DNA of 64,000 nt from contig JANQSO010000003.1 in the NCBI GenBank assembly GCA_028284005.1, positions 1 through 64,000 of the forward strand. The letters run 5' to 3'. Each line of letters starts with the position of its first letter. Within the stretch, counting starts at the first letter, position 1. Shown piece by piece: positions 47,048-55,247 of the stretch. The stretch comes from Flavobacteriaceae bacterium. Its GTDB lineage: Bacteria; Bacteroidota; Bacteroidia; Flavobacteriales; Flavobacteriaceae. The position numbers were made by a program, and so were the translations under genes. Under the pieces are notes generated by a model. It did not search any database, was not told the origin of the DNA, and saw only the letters and a program-made list of their open reading frames with translations.

Positions 47048-48018
47048 ATTTTTTTAAAATTTTCAATGATTTGCATGGCTACGCGCAATGCTTCTGTTCC
47101 TTGCTTTAAAGAAACAATGGGGGTTGTGTTATTGTTAATGGCGTCTGCAAAGGTTTCCAGTTCATCCAGTATCGCATTGTTCTCATCGATTTCCGGATTA
47201 TCAAAATAGATCTGTTTTTTGATTCCTTCGGCGTTCGTCAGGATCATTGCAAAATCATCGGGTTGCTCCGGTGCGTCCTTCATCTTTACGACCTCACATT
47301 TCTTTTCCAGAAAATCAACCGAAATATATGCGTCCCTTTGAAAGAAACGCGCTTTTCGCATTCTTTTTAATGAAATACGGCTCGCTGTAAGGTTCGCTAC
47401 ACATCCGTTTTCAAACTCGATACGGGCATTGGCGATATCCGGGGTCTCACTAATGACTGAAACACCACTGGCATTGATGTGCTTCACTTTACTGTCCACC
47501 ACACTTAAAATAGCATCGATATCATGGATCATAAGATCCAGAACTACCGAAACATCGGTTCCACGTGGATTGAATTCTGCCAGCCGGTGTGCTTCAATGA
47601 ACATGGGATTCTCTATCTTATGACTCACCGCCATAAAGGCAGGGTTAAACCGTTCTACATGCCCAACCTGCCCCCGAACTCCGTGCTTTTCGACTAATTG
47701 AAGTAATGTATTGGCTTCGGCAACAGTTTGTGTGATAGGTTTTTCAATAAAGAGGTGTTTTCCTGCTTCTACCACTTTTTTTGCACAATCAAAGTGATAA
47801 ATGGTAGGGGTGACCACATCAATTACATCACAAGAATCAATAAGTGCTTCCATGGTGGGGAAGCTTTTGTAACCGAATTCAGATTCAATTGTTGAAGAAG
47901 CTTCCGTATCTGCATCAAAAAATCCTACCAATTCATATTTGGAGGATTGATGGAGCAATTTTAAATGAATTTTTCCGAGGTGGCCTGCACCCAGAACTCC
48001 TGCTTTTAGCATGGGCAT
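47044..48018 (-). CDS. Gfo/Idh/MocA family oxidoreductase
   Basis: A 324-residue NAD(P)-dependent oxidoreductase with KAGVLGAGHLGKIHLKLL at the N-terminus, the EKP motif in HLFIEKPITQTVAEAN (about 92-107), and a C-terminal beta-sheet domain starting with GHVERFNPAF. Sugars or related polyols are usual substrates; the real one is unknown. An ATG at 48012 is an alternative start. It is followed by, and overlaps, the hydroxybutyryl-CoA dehydrogenase gene. Confidence 0.88.
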   Translation of the reverse strand: MPMLKAGVLGAGHLGKIHLKLLHQSSKYELVGFFDADTEASSTIESEFGYKSFPTMEALIDSCDVIDVVTPTIYHFDCAKKVVEAGKHLFIEKPITQTVAEANTLLQLVEKHGVRGQVGHVERFNPAFMAVSHKIENPMFIEAHRLAEFNPRGTDVSVVLDLMIHDIDAILSVVDSKVKHINASGVSVISETPDIANARIEFENGCVANLTASRISLKRMRKARFFQRDAYISVDFLEKKCEVVKMKDAPEQPDDFAMILTNAEGIKKQIYFDNPEIDENNAILDELETFADAINNNTTPIVSLKQGTEALRVAMQIIENFKKI

Positions 48019-48028
48019 TAGTTTTCCA

Positions 48029-48036
48029 CAAATGTA
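48029..48036 (-). promoter_or_regulatory. -7 promoter element of the Gfo/Idh/MocA gene
   Basis: The minus strand reads TACATTTG, a full TAnnTTTG match ten bases upstream of the ATG at 48018. Confidence 0.45.
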
Positions 48037-48126
48037 CGTGTTTCATTAGAATTTATGAAGCAGGATCTCCGATTTACATTTTTCTTTTTTTTAGAATTTG
48101 ACGTTTGTTATTTGGCGCTTTCTTTT

Positions 48127-48134
48127 CATCTTTG
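48127..48134 (+). promoter_or_regulatory. Possible -7 promoter element of pcm
   Basis: CATCTTTG followed by C differs from TAnnTTTG only at its first base and ends five bases before the ATG at 48140, the same geometry as at dapF. Confidence 0.4.
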
Positions 48135-48139
48135 CAAAA

Positions 48140-48781
48140 ATGAAAGATACGTTCACCCATAAAGGAATGCGAAAACGGCTGGTAGAAACCCTTATTAAAA
48201 AAGGAATAGTTGATACCGGGGTGTTGGAGGCAATCAATACTATTCCAAGACACTTGTTCATGGATTCAGGCTTTGTGGACCATGCCTATGTGGATAAAGC
48301 CTTTCCTATTGCTGCAGATCAAACCATTTCACAGCCTTATACGGTTGCTCGCCAAACAGAACTTCTGGAGGTGCAAAAAGGAGATACTGTTCTGGAAATA
48401 GGAACAGGGAGTGGCTACCAAACGGCAGTCTTGTTAGAGATGGGGGCTATCGTATATTCCATAGAACGCCAAAATGAATTGTTCAAAAAAACAAAATTAT
48501 TTCTCCCTAAGTTAGGCTACCGGCCCAAAAAGCTCATTTTTGGAGACGGCTATAAAGGGTATGAAGAGGCTGCACCTTATGATGGTATTATCGTTACTGC
48601 CGGAGCACCTTTTGTTCCAAAGCCTTTATTGTCTCAATTAAAAATAGGAGGGAAGCTTGTTATTCCTGTGGGGAAAGCTGTACAGATCATGACGGTCTTC
48701 ACTCGTACCTCCGAAACGGAGTTTGAAAAAAAAGAATATGGGGAATATCGTTTTGTACCCTTGCTAGGGGATAAGGAGTAG
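48140..48781 (+). CDS. pcm: Protein-L-isoaspartate O-methyltransferase
   Basis: Repairs isoaspartyl residues in aged proteins with SAM. The 213-residue protein starts MKDTFTHKGMRKRLVETL (ATG 48140; the earlier ATG at 48098 adds a hydrophobic stretch and precedes the promoter). It has FVDHAYVDKAFPIAADQTISQPY and the SAM motif TVLEIGTGSGYQTAVL, plus GDGYKGYEEAAPYDGIIVTAGAP. It ends three bases before the convergent DinB gene. Confidence 0.93.
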   Translation: MKDTFTHKGMRKRLVETLIKKGIVDTGVLEAINTIPRHLFMDSGFVDHAYVDKAFPIAADQTISQPYTVARQTELLEVQKGDTVLEIGTGSGYQTAVLLEMGAIVYSIERQNELFKKTKLFLPKLGYRPKKLIFGDGYKGYEEAAPYDGIIVTAGAPFVPKPLLSQLKIGGKLVIPVGKAVQIMTVFTRTSETEFEKKEYGEYRFVPLLGDKE

Positions 48782-48784
48782 TAT

Positions 48785-49294
48785 TCACCAACCTCCCGCA
48801 TAGTCTAAAGGTTCAGAGCTGATACTTTTCAGGTATTGGTATTTGGTTTTTAGTATTTGCCGAAAGTGGAGGTAATCATGTGCTACCCAGTTCGTTAAAA
48901 ACAAGTTTGCCTTCATGGGGCCTAATGTGGGATGTATATATGTGTTATCCCATTGCGGTGAACTTAGAGATTTCAGCCATGTAATGGATCGTTCCCTTTC
49001 CTGCAGGAATTTTTTGAGCATTTCATTATAATTCTTACTTATATAATTTCTTTCCATAACCCAGGCCGGAGGGTTGATCTTAACCAGCTCCTTAGTAGGG
49101 TCTTCCAGAATACTTTTTACTCTTGCCCTGAAATCTTCCCGCTCTTCATCGTATAAATGACACAGGATTTCCAGCAGGCACCATTTATCCGGTTGTGGCC
49201 TCCATAGTGATTCTTCTTCGGAAATACCGGATAAGAATGCTTTAAACACCTCTTTGTTCTTATTGAGTTGCGCTATATAATATGTTTGATTCAT
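48785..49294 (-). CDS. DinB superfamily protein
   Basis: A 169-residue four-helix protein with the metal-site pattern of DinB/YfiT: a His in LLEILCHLYDEEREDFRARV (about 40-60) and two more in TNWVAHDYLHFRQIL near 135-150. Members are often thiol transferases or nickel/zinc proteins; no activity can be assigned. It stands alone between pcm and an HD gene. Confidence 0.85.
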   Translation of the reverse strand: MNQTYYIAQLNKNKEVFKAFLSGISEEESLWRPQPDKWCLLEILCHLYDEEREDFRARVKSILEDPTKELVKINPPAWVMERNYISKNYNEMLKKFLQERERSITWLKSLSSPQWDNTYIHPTLGPMKANLFLTNWVAHDYLHFRQILKTKYQYLKSISSEPLDYAGGW

Positions 49295-49339
49295 TTTGGG
49301 TGTGCTTTAGTATATGAAGATACTATTAGAATTTATTTT

Positions 49340-49954
49340 TCACAACATAGCCAATTCCTTTTGCAGGTTTTCTTTGGCCTGCTTCTCGAATTTTTGAAAA
49401 AAATGTTCTGTTTTAAAGATCTGCTCCATCTGTAAAAAATGTTGTAACACTTTTTTCCTGCCGGATTTATATATAATATCCGGATAAACCGCATATTCTT
49501 TTCGTATGTTTTGGGAATATTCCAGATATGTGTTCCAGTTTTGCCCTAAAATAGAAAGATCTGCATCTGTGAAGTAATTGGTGTCATTATCGGGGCTTTG
49601 CAGGTGTTGTTTTGTTGCAAGAATCTGTTTTTTGCAGCTAGTTATCACTTCTTGAGCCACTCCAATACGCTTCATTCTTTTTTCAGCAAGGGCAGCACTT
49701 TTTTCTTCGTTGTTTTGCTTTAAGGGATTGTAAATAATATCGTGGTAAAAAAGGCTGAACAATATGGTATTCCAATGTGTAATGTCATTTTTTACACCTA
49801 TCAACTCCCTTAACAGGTTCTCAAGATGTGTTAAGGTGTGATAATGTCTTTTTTTATGAGAGTAGTACGTTGCTATTTCATGCCACAGGCTTTCTATTTG
49901 TATTGTATCTGTAGTATAGTGCAGGATAAGTGCTATGTAGGTTTTTTTGAGCAA
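49340..49954 (-). CDS. HD-domain metal-dependent phosphohydrolase (COG4339-like)
   Basis: A 204-residue helical protein. The first metal ligands are in KKRHYHTLTHLENLL (about 34-48) and the HD pair in LFSLFYHDIIYNPL (about 66-79), followed by EEKSAALAEKRM and TDADLSILG, which has the late Asp. This matches the predicted HD hydrolases of COG4339. The substrate is unknown. Confidence 0.8.
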   Translation of the reverse strand: MLKKTYIALILHYTTDTIQIESLWHEIATYYSHKKRHYHTLTHLENLLRELIGVKNDITHWNTILFSLFYHDIIYNPLKQNNEEKSAALAEKRMKRIGVAQEVITSCKKQILATKQHLQSPDNDTNYFTDADLSILGQNWNTYLEYSQNIRKEYAVYPDIIYKSGRKKVLQHFLQMEQIFKTEHFFQKFEKQAKENLQKELAML

Positions 49955-50072
49955 CGAGCTTAATTTTTTAGGTAAAGATAAGGTTTTGTTGAAGAGGGGA
50001 GTAAGAAACAGGAAGGGTGAAAGTAGAAGTTAAAAACCCAAATTAGACGTAAAGAAAAAATCATCTTAAAAT

Positions 50073-50103
50073 TTGATAATCAATACTTTATGTTGTAATT
50101 TAG
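50073..50103 (+). promoter_or_regulatory. Probable promoter of the His/Cys cassette
   Basis: TTG (50073-50075), a 20-base spacer and TAATTTAG (50096-50103), one mismatch from TAnnTTTG, ending four bases before the ATG at 50108. Confidence 0.45.
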
Positions 50104-50107
50104 GCAT

Positions 50108-50701
50108 ATGGGACTTAAAATAGTGGTCGGGGCCATTAAATATTCCGATAAGAAAAAGCAGGATTCTGTTGATAAAGGAATCGAAAGAAGCAGAAATTTT
50201 GATGTGAAATCAAAGAGTGCTTTGGATTTCTATAACGGGCTGAAACAGAAAGTCGAAGATTGCAGGGAAGCCGAAATAAAACGTGCAGAAGCGGAAGGAA
50301 CAGAACCGGATTTTTCTAACTGCTGTATAGAACATCTTACCATAGACGGGCATAGTACTGCCGGATTGGGAGGGAAGCAAACGCTGGATGACCTCACACA
50401 ACAGCAGCGAAACGATATTAAAGGATGGCTTTGTAAAGGTGCAACCATTACCGTTTTGGGTTGTTTTGCATTCCACCTGAACCTTTTCCCGGAATATAAA
50501 CTACATTTACAACTTCCCGTACTGTTATCCGGAAAGGGAGGTGTCTATGAAGGATATAAATCGACTACTGTCGGACTTTATCCCGATGTTGAAAGTACCG
50601 ATAAGAATGAAAAGAAAACAACTAAGGTAGATGTAGCCGAAGGAGCTACCGAAGCCGAAATAAAGGATGCCTTTAAAAAGGTGTATCCCACAGGACAGTA
50701 A
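50108..50701 (+). CDS. Unknown protein with a caspase-fold-like His/Cys pattern
   Basis: A 197-residue cytoplasmic protein that I do not recognise as a named family. Residues 75-90 read EHLTIDGHSTAGLGGK, with His82 after a hydrophobic strand; residues 112-121 read ATITVLGCFA, with Cys119 after the next strand. A strand-His-Gly ... strand-Gly-Cys layout is how clan CD (caspase, CHAT, DUF4347-like) proteins present their dyad. The N-terminal 70 residues are charged and helical. No signal peptide. It has its own promoter and lies four bases upstream of a second small gene. The fold is inferred from pattern only. Confidence 0.55.
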   Translation: MGLKIVVGAIKYSDKKKQDSVDKGIERSRNFDVKSKSALDFYNGLKQKVEDCREAEIKRAEAEGTEPDFSNCCIEHLTIDGHSTAGLGGKQTLDDLTQQQRNDIKGWLCKGATITVLGCFAFHLNLFPEYKLHLQLPVLLSGKGGVYEGYKSTTVGLYPDVESTDKNEKKTTKVDVAEGATEAEIKDAFKKVYPTGQ

Positions 50702-50705
50702 TACT

Positions 50706-51050
50706 ATGAAAAAAAGAAGCAATATTAAACTTGATCTGGCGGGATCTGCCACTCTTCAGCTGGAGATCCGCAAAAAAAGGCGTTTGATCGTTCGCCTTGA
50801 TGGTGCTATTGTGAGTAAAAGTAAACTCAAAAAGCGGCAGGCTCGAATTCTTTTTCATTTAGCTGAAGTAGTACGACTACGTGGTTACGGATCATCTTTC
50901 GCATTGGATGAAGCTGTTACCGAAGCTTCAGTACTTGTCTATAAATGCAATAAGGATGAAATTCGCTTTGCTTTTGGTACGAGTTCAGAACCTGTTCCGG
51001 AGGACCTGCATATATTATTGAAAGAACTATCCGGCCTTACATCATTCTAA
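50706..51050 (+). CDS. Small basic protein paired with the His/Cys protein
   Basis: A 114-residue protein starting at the ATG at 50706 (MKKRSNIKLDLAGSATLQLE); the open frame to 50667 lies within the preceding gene. The first 40 residues look like beta-strands (TLQLEIRKKRRLIVRLDGAIV), followed by a strong helix (SKLKKRQARILFHLAEVVRLRG) and a final helix (DLHILLKELSGL). This could be a winged-helix-like DNA or protein binding fold. It is presumably co-expressed with the upstream gene. Function unknown. Confidence 0.6.
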   Translation: MKKRSNIKLDLAGSATLQLEIRKKRRLIVRLDGAIVSKSKLKKRQARILFHLAEVVRLRGYGSSFALDEAVTEASVLVYKCNKDEIRFAFGTSSEPVPEDLHILLKELSGLTSF

Positions 51051-51103
51051 AAAAAGATGGAAGTTGGGAGATGGAAGCGCAAAGTTTAAATTTAATATTT
51101 TAC

Positions 51104-51150
51104 ACCTAACACCTAACACCTAACACCTAACACCTAACACCTAACACCTG
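51104..51150. repeat. CACCTAA heptamer tandem array
   Basis: Six perfect copies of CACCTAA from 51104 to 51145 followed by CACCT. It separates the His/Cys cassette from the convergent DUF5686 gene and resembles the other 7-base arrays near 45.7, 46.1 and 53.7 kb in period but not in sequence. Confidence 0.9.
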
Positions 51151-51177
51151 GCTCCGGACTTCAAACTCCAAGTAATA

Positions 51178-53655
51178 TCATTCAAACAATCCAAGGATCT
51201 TCAAACCAAAGATAAAAGCTCCGTCGCTGCCTCCATTATAATAGGAGCGCACATAATCCAACCGCAATAAGCGGTATTTTCCAAAGCCCAGGTTGTCAAT
51301 GCCAACAGAGAACTCTGTATAAGGTGTATTGTTTTCTATACTAAGTAGATGTGCCCCTGCGACCAGGTTGAAATTTAACTGATTGATACCGGGAATCTTC
51401 CCTAAGATCCACCCTCTGAAATCATGTTCCAGATGCCCTTCAAAATAGCTTTTATTGGTACTTAGGCTATAATATGGTAAGAGATTAAAAACATTCGTGT
51501 AAGTAGCAGAAGTTCCCACCCGGGTCTGATTGCCATTAAAGTGTTGATAGTCTACAAAAGAAATATTTTTTCCGTTAAAGAAAGTTCCTCCTTTTAAACG
51601 ATACGTAAACGTTCCCTTATTTCCCAGGTTTAGATCCTGAAAGATACTGGCGCGCAACTGACTGAAGTTATAATTATCATTGGAAGCACCCAGGCCGTTT
51701 TCAAAAGTAACGGACAGTTCCGGGTATTTTTCGTTTCCAAGATTGTATTTGCCATCCGGATACGTCATGTATTTTTGTCCAAACGTAATATTGGCTGTAA
51801 TACTGCTTTTAATAATATTGTGTTCATCAATGGCAGCATTGACAACATCGGTTGGGTCCAATGGATTGTTGGATGTATAAGTCACATTATCTGCCGGTAA
51901 AGTGACATAATCTGTTGTATTAAAAAGAGGTTTTCGCTGCTCATAGCCTATAGTTGTCCTAATTCGGAATCCATTAAATAATTCCTGACTGTAACCAAAA
52001 CGCCCGTAATTTAGTTCGTACACCTTCATATAGTTGCGTTCAAAAAAGAGTGAAGCAACCGAGTTTATAAAGGGTAGAATAGGCTCTGAAGGATTAAACT
52101 GTGTAACCTCACTTCCCCCGGAAAGTGACAATTGCAACCTGTTGACCCTGTTAAATCTTTTTGTAATTCCTCCGGTAATACGAACTCTTTCGTCTGAAAC
52201 ACCATAGATAGCACGTGTATTGATAGAAAGCCATTTGGTACGGTTCTCATCATAGCTTTTAAAGAAACTAAGGCCCACACCGCCATTCCAACCTTGTACG
52301 GTATTGAAGTTAACCTTTGGGAAAGGCCCGTCGTAGTTGAGGTCCCAGTTCTTATAACTGTTTTCATACGTATACCCGGTAATAGGATTGTGCCATTTGA
52401 ACCTGTTGTTCTTCCTGTCGATAGAATCCAGGTATTTTTGTGATTTCCGAAGCGTTTGAATGCTGTCTTTCCGGATGTAATCATTCAGTTCTTCATCGGT
52501 GAGTGGAACGGGACGCGTACCTTTCCAGAACAGACTGTCTTTTTTATTGGCTTCAGGTTCAAAAAGCAATACTTCATTTGTAAACGATCTTTTTTCAAAC
52601 TGCGGATTGAAATCATAATTGCTATACACTGCAATAAACCTTCCGTCCCCGTTAAATCCAAAAAACCCAAAACCAAAGTCAATGGTTTGTGATATCTTCA
52701 CCCAGAAATTGTGTTTGGGATCGAACTTAAAATTCTGTTTAAAGGATAATTCAGAAACAAAAGGAACCTGTATCGCCTCTCCGGTCGTAGTAAGTTCTAC
52801 TCCATACAATTGCCAGTCGTCTTCCACAATATAAATAGTGCCTTGCCACACCCTGTCTTTAGGACGGCGGGGAGTAACTATGATTTTATTGATGAGTTTA
52901 TTTTCTTCATAGAATATCCCATCCAGCTTATACTTATAATAATTGAACGCATTGTTGGCAATAGGAGAAACAATGGCGGCATTGATATCGATCGTATTTT
53001 CATAAAACGAAAAATTTGCATCCTGTGCACTGTTAAAACTGAAACCATTGTCATTCCCACTCACCTTACTGGCAATGATCCTTTCTTTGAAATCATCCGG
53101 ATTCTGATAGGCTATTTCACTAATGGTCTCGGAAAGGTAGATCACTCCTGTTCGTGTGGAATCTAAAGTTCCATCCAGGTCTCCTACTTCTTGTCCGAGG
53201 ATCCTTTCGGGAATGCTGTCCACACGCCAGATTCCGCGTGAGTAAAAATCTGCCTTGAATGCAGAAATTCTGTCAAGATTCAATTTTCGTTGCGCGATGG
53301 TTTCACGAATGATGCGATAAGCGGGGTCCTCTTTAGAAGATATCACCACTTCCTTTAGGCTTGTAGATTCTTCCTGCATTGTTATATGTAGAATATGAGG
53401 GAAGGAAGAAATTGAAATTTCTTTGGTAACGGTCTTAAATCCTAAGAACTGAAAAATGACCTTGTACTCGGAAGCTTTTTCTACACTTAACACATAATTG
53501 CCGTCATTATTGGTAGTGGTTCCGGCATAGCTGTTTTCCAGATAAATATTTACGAAGGGCAGGGGCTCTCCTTTAGTATCTGTAACCTTACCAACGATCT
53601 GTGCCTGCGAAAAAAAACTGAAGAGAAAAAAAAATGAAAGTAGAAGTCTGTTCAT
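51178..53655 (-). CDS. DUF5686 outer-membrane protein with carboxypeptidase-like domain
   Basis: An 825-residue exported protein. Signal peptide about 1-18 (FFFLFSFFSQAQ). Residues about 20-105 are a CarboxypepD_reg-like domain (VGKVTDTKGEPLPFVNIYLENSYAGTTTNNDGNYVLSV). The rest is DUF5686, with YRIIRETIAQRKLNLDRISAFKADFYSRG and a long region of alternating beta-strands ending in LRLDYVRSYYNGGSDGAFIFGLKILGLFE, as expected for an outer-membrane barrel. The role, perhaps transport or surface assembly, is unknown. Monocistronic. Confidence 0.86.
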   Translation of the reverse strand: MNRLLLSFFFLFSFFSQAQIVGKVTDTKGEPLPFVNIYLENSYAGTTTNNDGNYVLSVEKASEYKVIFQFLGFKTVTKEISISSFPHILHITMQEESTSLKEVVISSKEDPAYRIIRETIAQRKLNLDRISAFKADFYSRGIWRVDSIPERILGQEVGDLDGTLDSTRTGVIYLSETISEIAYQNPDDFKERIIASKVSGNDNGFSFNSAQDANFSFYENTIDINAAIVSPIANNAFNYYKYKLDGIFYEENKLINKIIVTPRRPKDRVWQGTIYIVEDDWQLYGVELTTTGEAIQVPFVSELSFKQNFKFDPKHNFWVKISQTIDFGFGFFGFNGDGRFIAVYSNYDFNPQFEKRSFTNEVLLFEPEANKKDSLFWKGTRPVPLTDEELNDYIRKDSIQTLRKSQKYLDSIDRKNNRFKWHNPITGYTYENSYKNWDLNYDGPFPKVNFNTVQGWNGGVGLSFFKSYDENRTKWLSINTRAIYGVSDERVRITGGITKRFNRVNRLQLSLSGGSEVTQFNPSEPILPFINSVASLFFERNYMKVYELNYGRFGYSQELFNGFRIRTTIGYEQRKPLFNTTDYVTLPADNVTYTSNNPLDPTDVVNAAIDEHNIIKSSITANITFGQKYMTYPDGKYNLGNEKYPELSVTFENGLGASNDNYNFSQLRASIFQDLNLGNKGTFTYRLKGGTFFNGKNISFVDYQHFNGNQTRVGTSATYTNVFNLLPYYSLSTNKSYFEGHLEHDFRGWILGKIPGINQLNFNLVAGAHLLSIENNTPYTEFSVGIDNLGFGKYRLLRLDYVRSYYNGGSDGAFIFGLKILGLFE

Positions 53656-53739
53656 ATGTGTAAATATCTATTCAAAAAGACGAAGATATTTTTAAAATGG
53701 TTGCCTGTTTAATAAAAATTTGGGAAAAATAAAGTGTTA

Positions 53740-53784
53740 GAAGCAGGAAGCAGGAAGTGTCATTCCGAACGAAGCGAAGAATCT
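53740..53784. repeat. GAAGCAG heptamers plus dispersed intergenic repeat fragment
   Basis: GAAGCAG occurs twice in tandem then GAAG (53740-53757). It is followed by a stretch containing TCATTCCGAACGAAGCGAAG, which recalls a dispersed intergenic repeat common in Flavobacteria; that resemblance is from memory. Confidence 0.5.
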
Positions 53785-53902
53785 TAAAAAGTATTCCTTC
53801 CACAACATGCTTTATGATCTGTAAAAAACTTTTTCTAAAAACACTAACCTAAATTTCTGGCAACTAAAGGGTTGAGATTGATACTTGTCCGTTATCAACA
53901 TT

Positions 53903-53927
53903 ATTATTTAAAATTATTCTAAATAAT
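53903..53927. promoter_or_regulatory. Fur-like 25-base palindromic operator
   Basis: Left arm ATTATTTAAAAT (53903-53914), centre T (53915), right arm ATTCTAAATAAT (53916-53927). The arms are inverted copies except for one position. The 12-1-12 symmetry resembles Fur-family operators. It ends three bases before the -33 TTG of the imelysin promoter. Confidence 0.55.
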
Positions 53928-53929
53928 GC

Positions 53930-53960
53930 TTGCGTATTAAAAAATCCTATTCTATTTTCG
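53930..53960 (+). promoter_or_regulatory. Promoter of the imelysin operon
   Basis: TTG (53930-53932), a 20-base spacer and TATTTTCG (53953-53960), one mismatch from TAnnTTTG. The ATG follows 33 bases later. Confidence 0.5.
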
Positions 53961-53993
53961 CACTATTCTTATTCATTCTAAATAAAAATAACG

Positions 53994-55169
53994 ATGAAAA
54001 AATTTATATTTCCAACACTAATCACGGTGTTTTTTGTAGCATTAACAGGGTGTTCCAGCGATGATGACGGTGGAACTCCTAATCCAAATCTGGTTACAAA
54101 ACAAGAAGTAATAGCCAATTATGCTGCTATTGTGCTTAAGAACTATCAAGATGCTTATAATGATGCTGTAGCTCTTCAGACAAGCCTGAATACTTTTATA
54201 GCAGATCCTACGGAAGCAAACCACAATGCGGCAAAACAGGCCTGGAAAACTGCAAGGGAATCCTACGGCCCAACCGAAGCATTTCGTTTTGCCTCAGGGC
54301 CTATAGATGATGAAGACGGCCCGGAAGGTTTATTAAATGCGTGGCCGCTGGACGAAAATTATATTGACTATGTAGAAGGGATACCGGATACAGGTATTAT
54401 TAATGACCTTACGAACTATCCTACGTTAACAAAAGAACTCTTGGAGTCATTGAATGAACTAGGAGGAGAAGCGAACATTAGTATTGGGTACCATGCTATT
54501 GAGTTTTTACTTTGGGGGCAGGATAACACCTCTCCAAGTGATAATCAGGCAGGTTTAAGGCCTTACACAGATTTTGTTGACGGAGGTACTGCCGAAAATC
54601 AGGACAGAAGAAGGCAGTATGTTTCTATTTGTGCAGAATTGTTACTGGACCATCTGCAACTCATGTTGGACGAATGGTCAGCCGGAGGCGCATACTATAC
54701 TACCTTTTTAGCACTGGATGAAGATACGGCTATAAAGAATATGCTTACCGGAATTGCCACCTTGTCCAAATCTGAATTGGCAGGAGAGCGTATGTTCGTT
54801 GCTTTAAGCAATCAGGATCAGGAAGACGAACATTCTTGCTTTAGCGATAATACTCACAGAGATATCCGTTTGAACTTTGATGGGATAAGCAATGTATACA
54901 ATGGTACCTACGGGACCATTTCCGGAGCATCCATAAGCGACCTTGTAAATCAGGCTGATGAGGCAAGAGGAGCAGAAGTTACCAGTCAATTGAATACAGC
55001 AAGTACCGATGTAGACAATACCGGAACTCCATTTGACCTTGCCATTATTAATGGTAGCACAAGTGTAGAAGGGGCTAAGGTATTACAGGCTGTTAATGCA
55101 TTACAGGATCTGGGAGACCAGTTTGTACTGGCAGGTGCAGCATTGGGAATTACCGTAGTGCCTGAATAA
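53994..55169 (+). CDS. Imelysin family lipoprotein (IrpA-like)
   Basis: A 391-residue envelope lipoprotein: signal peptide with lipobox LTGC (Cys about 20), then an acidic linker and the imelysin fold. The GxHxxE motif is present in SIGYHAIEFLLWGQD (about 165-178). Family stretches include AAKQAWKTARESYGPTEAFRF and SGPIDDEDGPEGLLNAWPLDE. Imelysin-like proteins are iron-regulated and thought to bind iron or iron chelates at the outer membrane or periplasm. It is the first gene of the four-gene operon behind the palindrome at 53903. Confidence 0.92.
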   Translation: MKKFIFPTLITVFFVALTGCSSDDDGGTPNPNLVTKQEVIANYAAIVLKNYQDAYNDAVALQTSLNTFIADPTEANHNAAKQAWKTARESYGPTEAFRFASGPIDDEDGPEGLLNAWPLDENYIDYVEGIPDTGIINDLTNYPTLTKELLESLNELGGEANISIGYHAIEFLLWGQDNTSPSDNQAGLRPYTDFVDGGTAENQDRRRQYVSICAELLLDHLQLMLDEWSAGGAYYTTFLALDEDTAIKNMLTGIATLSKSELAGERMFVALSNQDQEDEHSCFSDNTHRDIRLNFDGISNVYNGTYGTISGASISDLVNQADEARGAEVTSQLNTASTDVDNTGTPFDLAIINGSTSVEGAKVLQAVNALQDLGDQFVLAGAALGITVVPE

Positions 55170-55247
55170 AAAAATAATTATTTGAATAGCCACCATTGCA
55201 AAATGGCGTTGACTTATGGTCTTCGCCAGTTTGCTTTTATCAAGAAC

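Larger units (their letters stand above)
53656..53993. other. Intergenic region upstream of the imelysin operon
   Basis: 338 bases between divergent genes. They contain a TATCTTCG element (53681-53688, minus strand) for the DUF5686 gene, a short heptamer repeat with a dispersed-repeat fragment (53740-53784), the Fur-like palindrome (53903-53927) and the imelysin promoter (53930-53960). Confidence 0.7.

Noticed and set aside
50230-50476. Minus-strand open frames inside the His/Cys gene
   Set aside because: They are shadows of the plus-strand gene, with Cys/Ser/Phe-rich composition and no promoter.
51104-51150. CRISPR or telomere-like repeat
   Set aside because: Seven-base perfect tandem units without spacers; a circular bacterial chromosome gives no reason for telomeric repeats.
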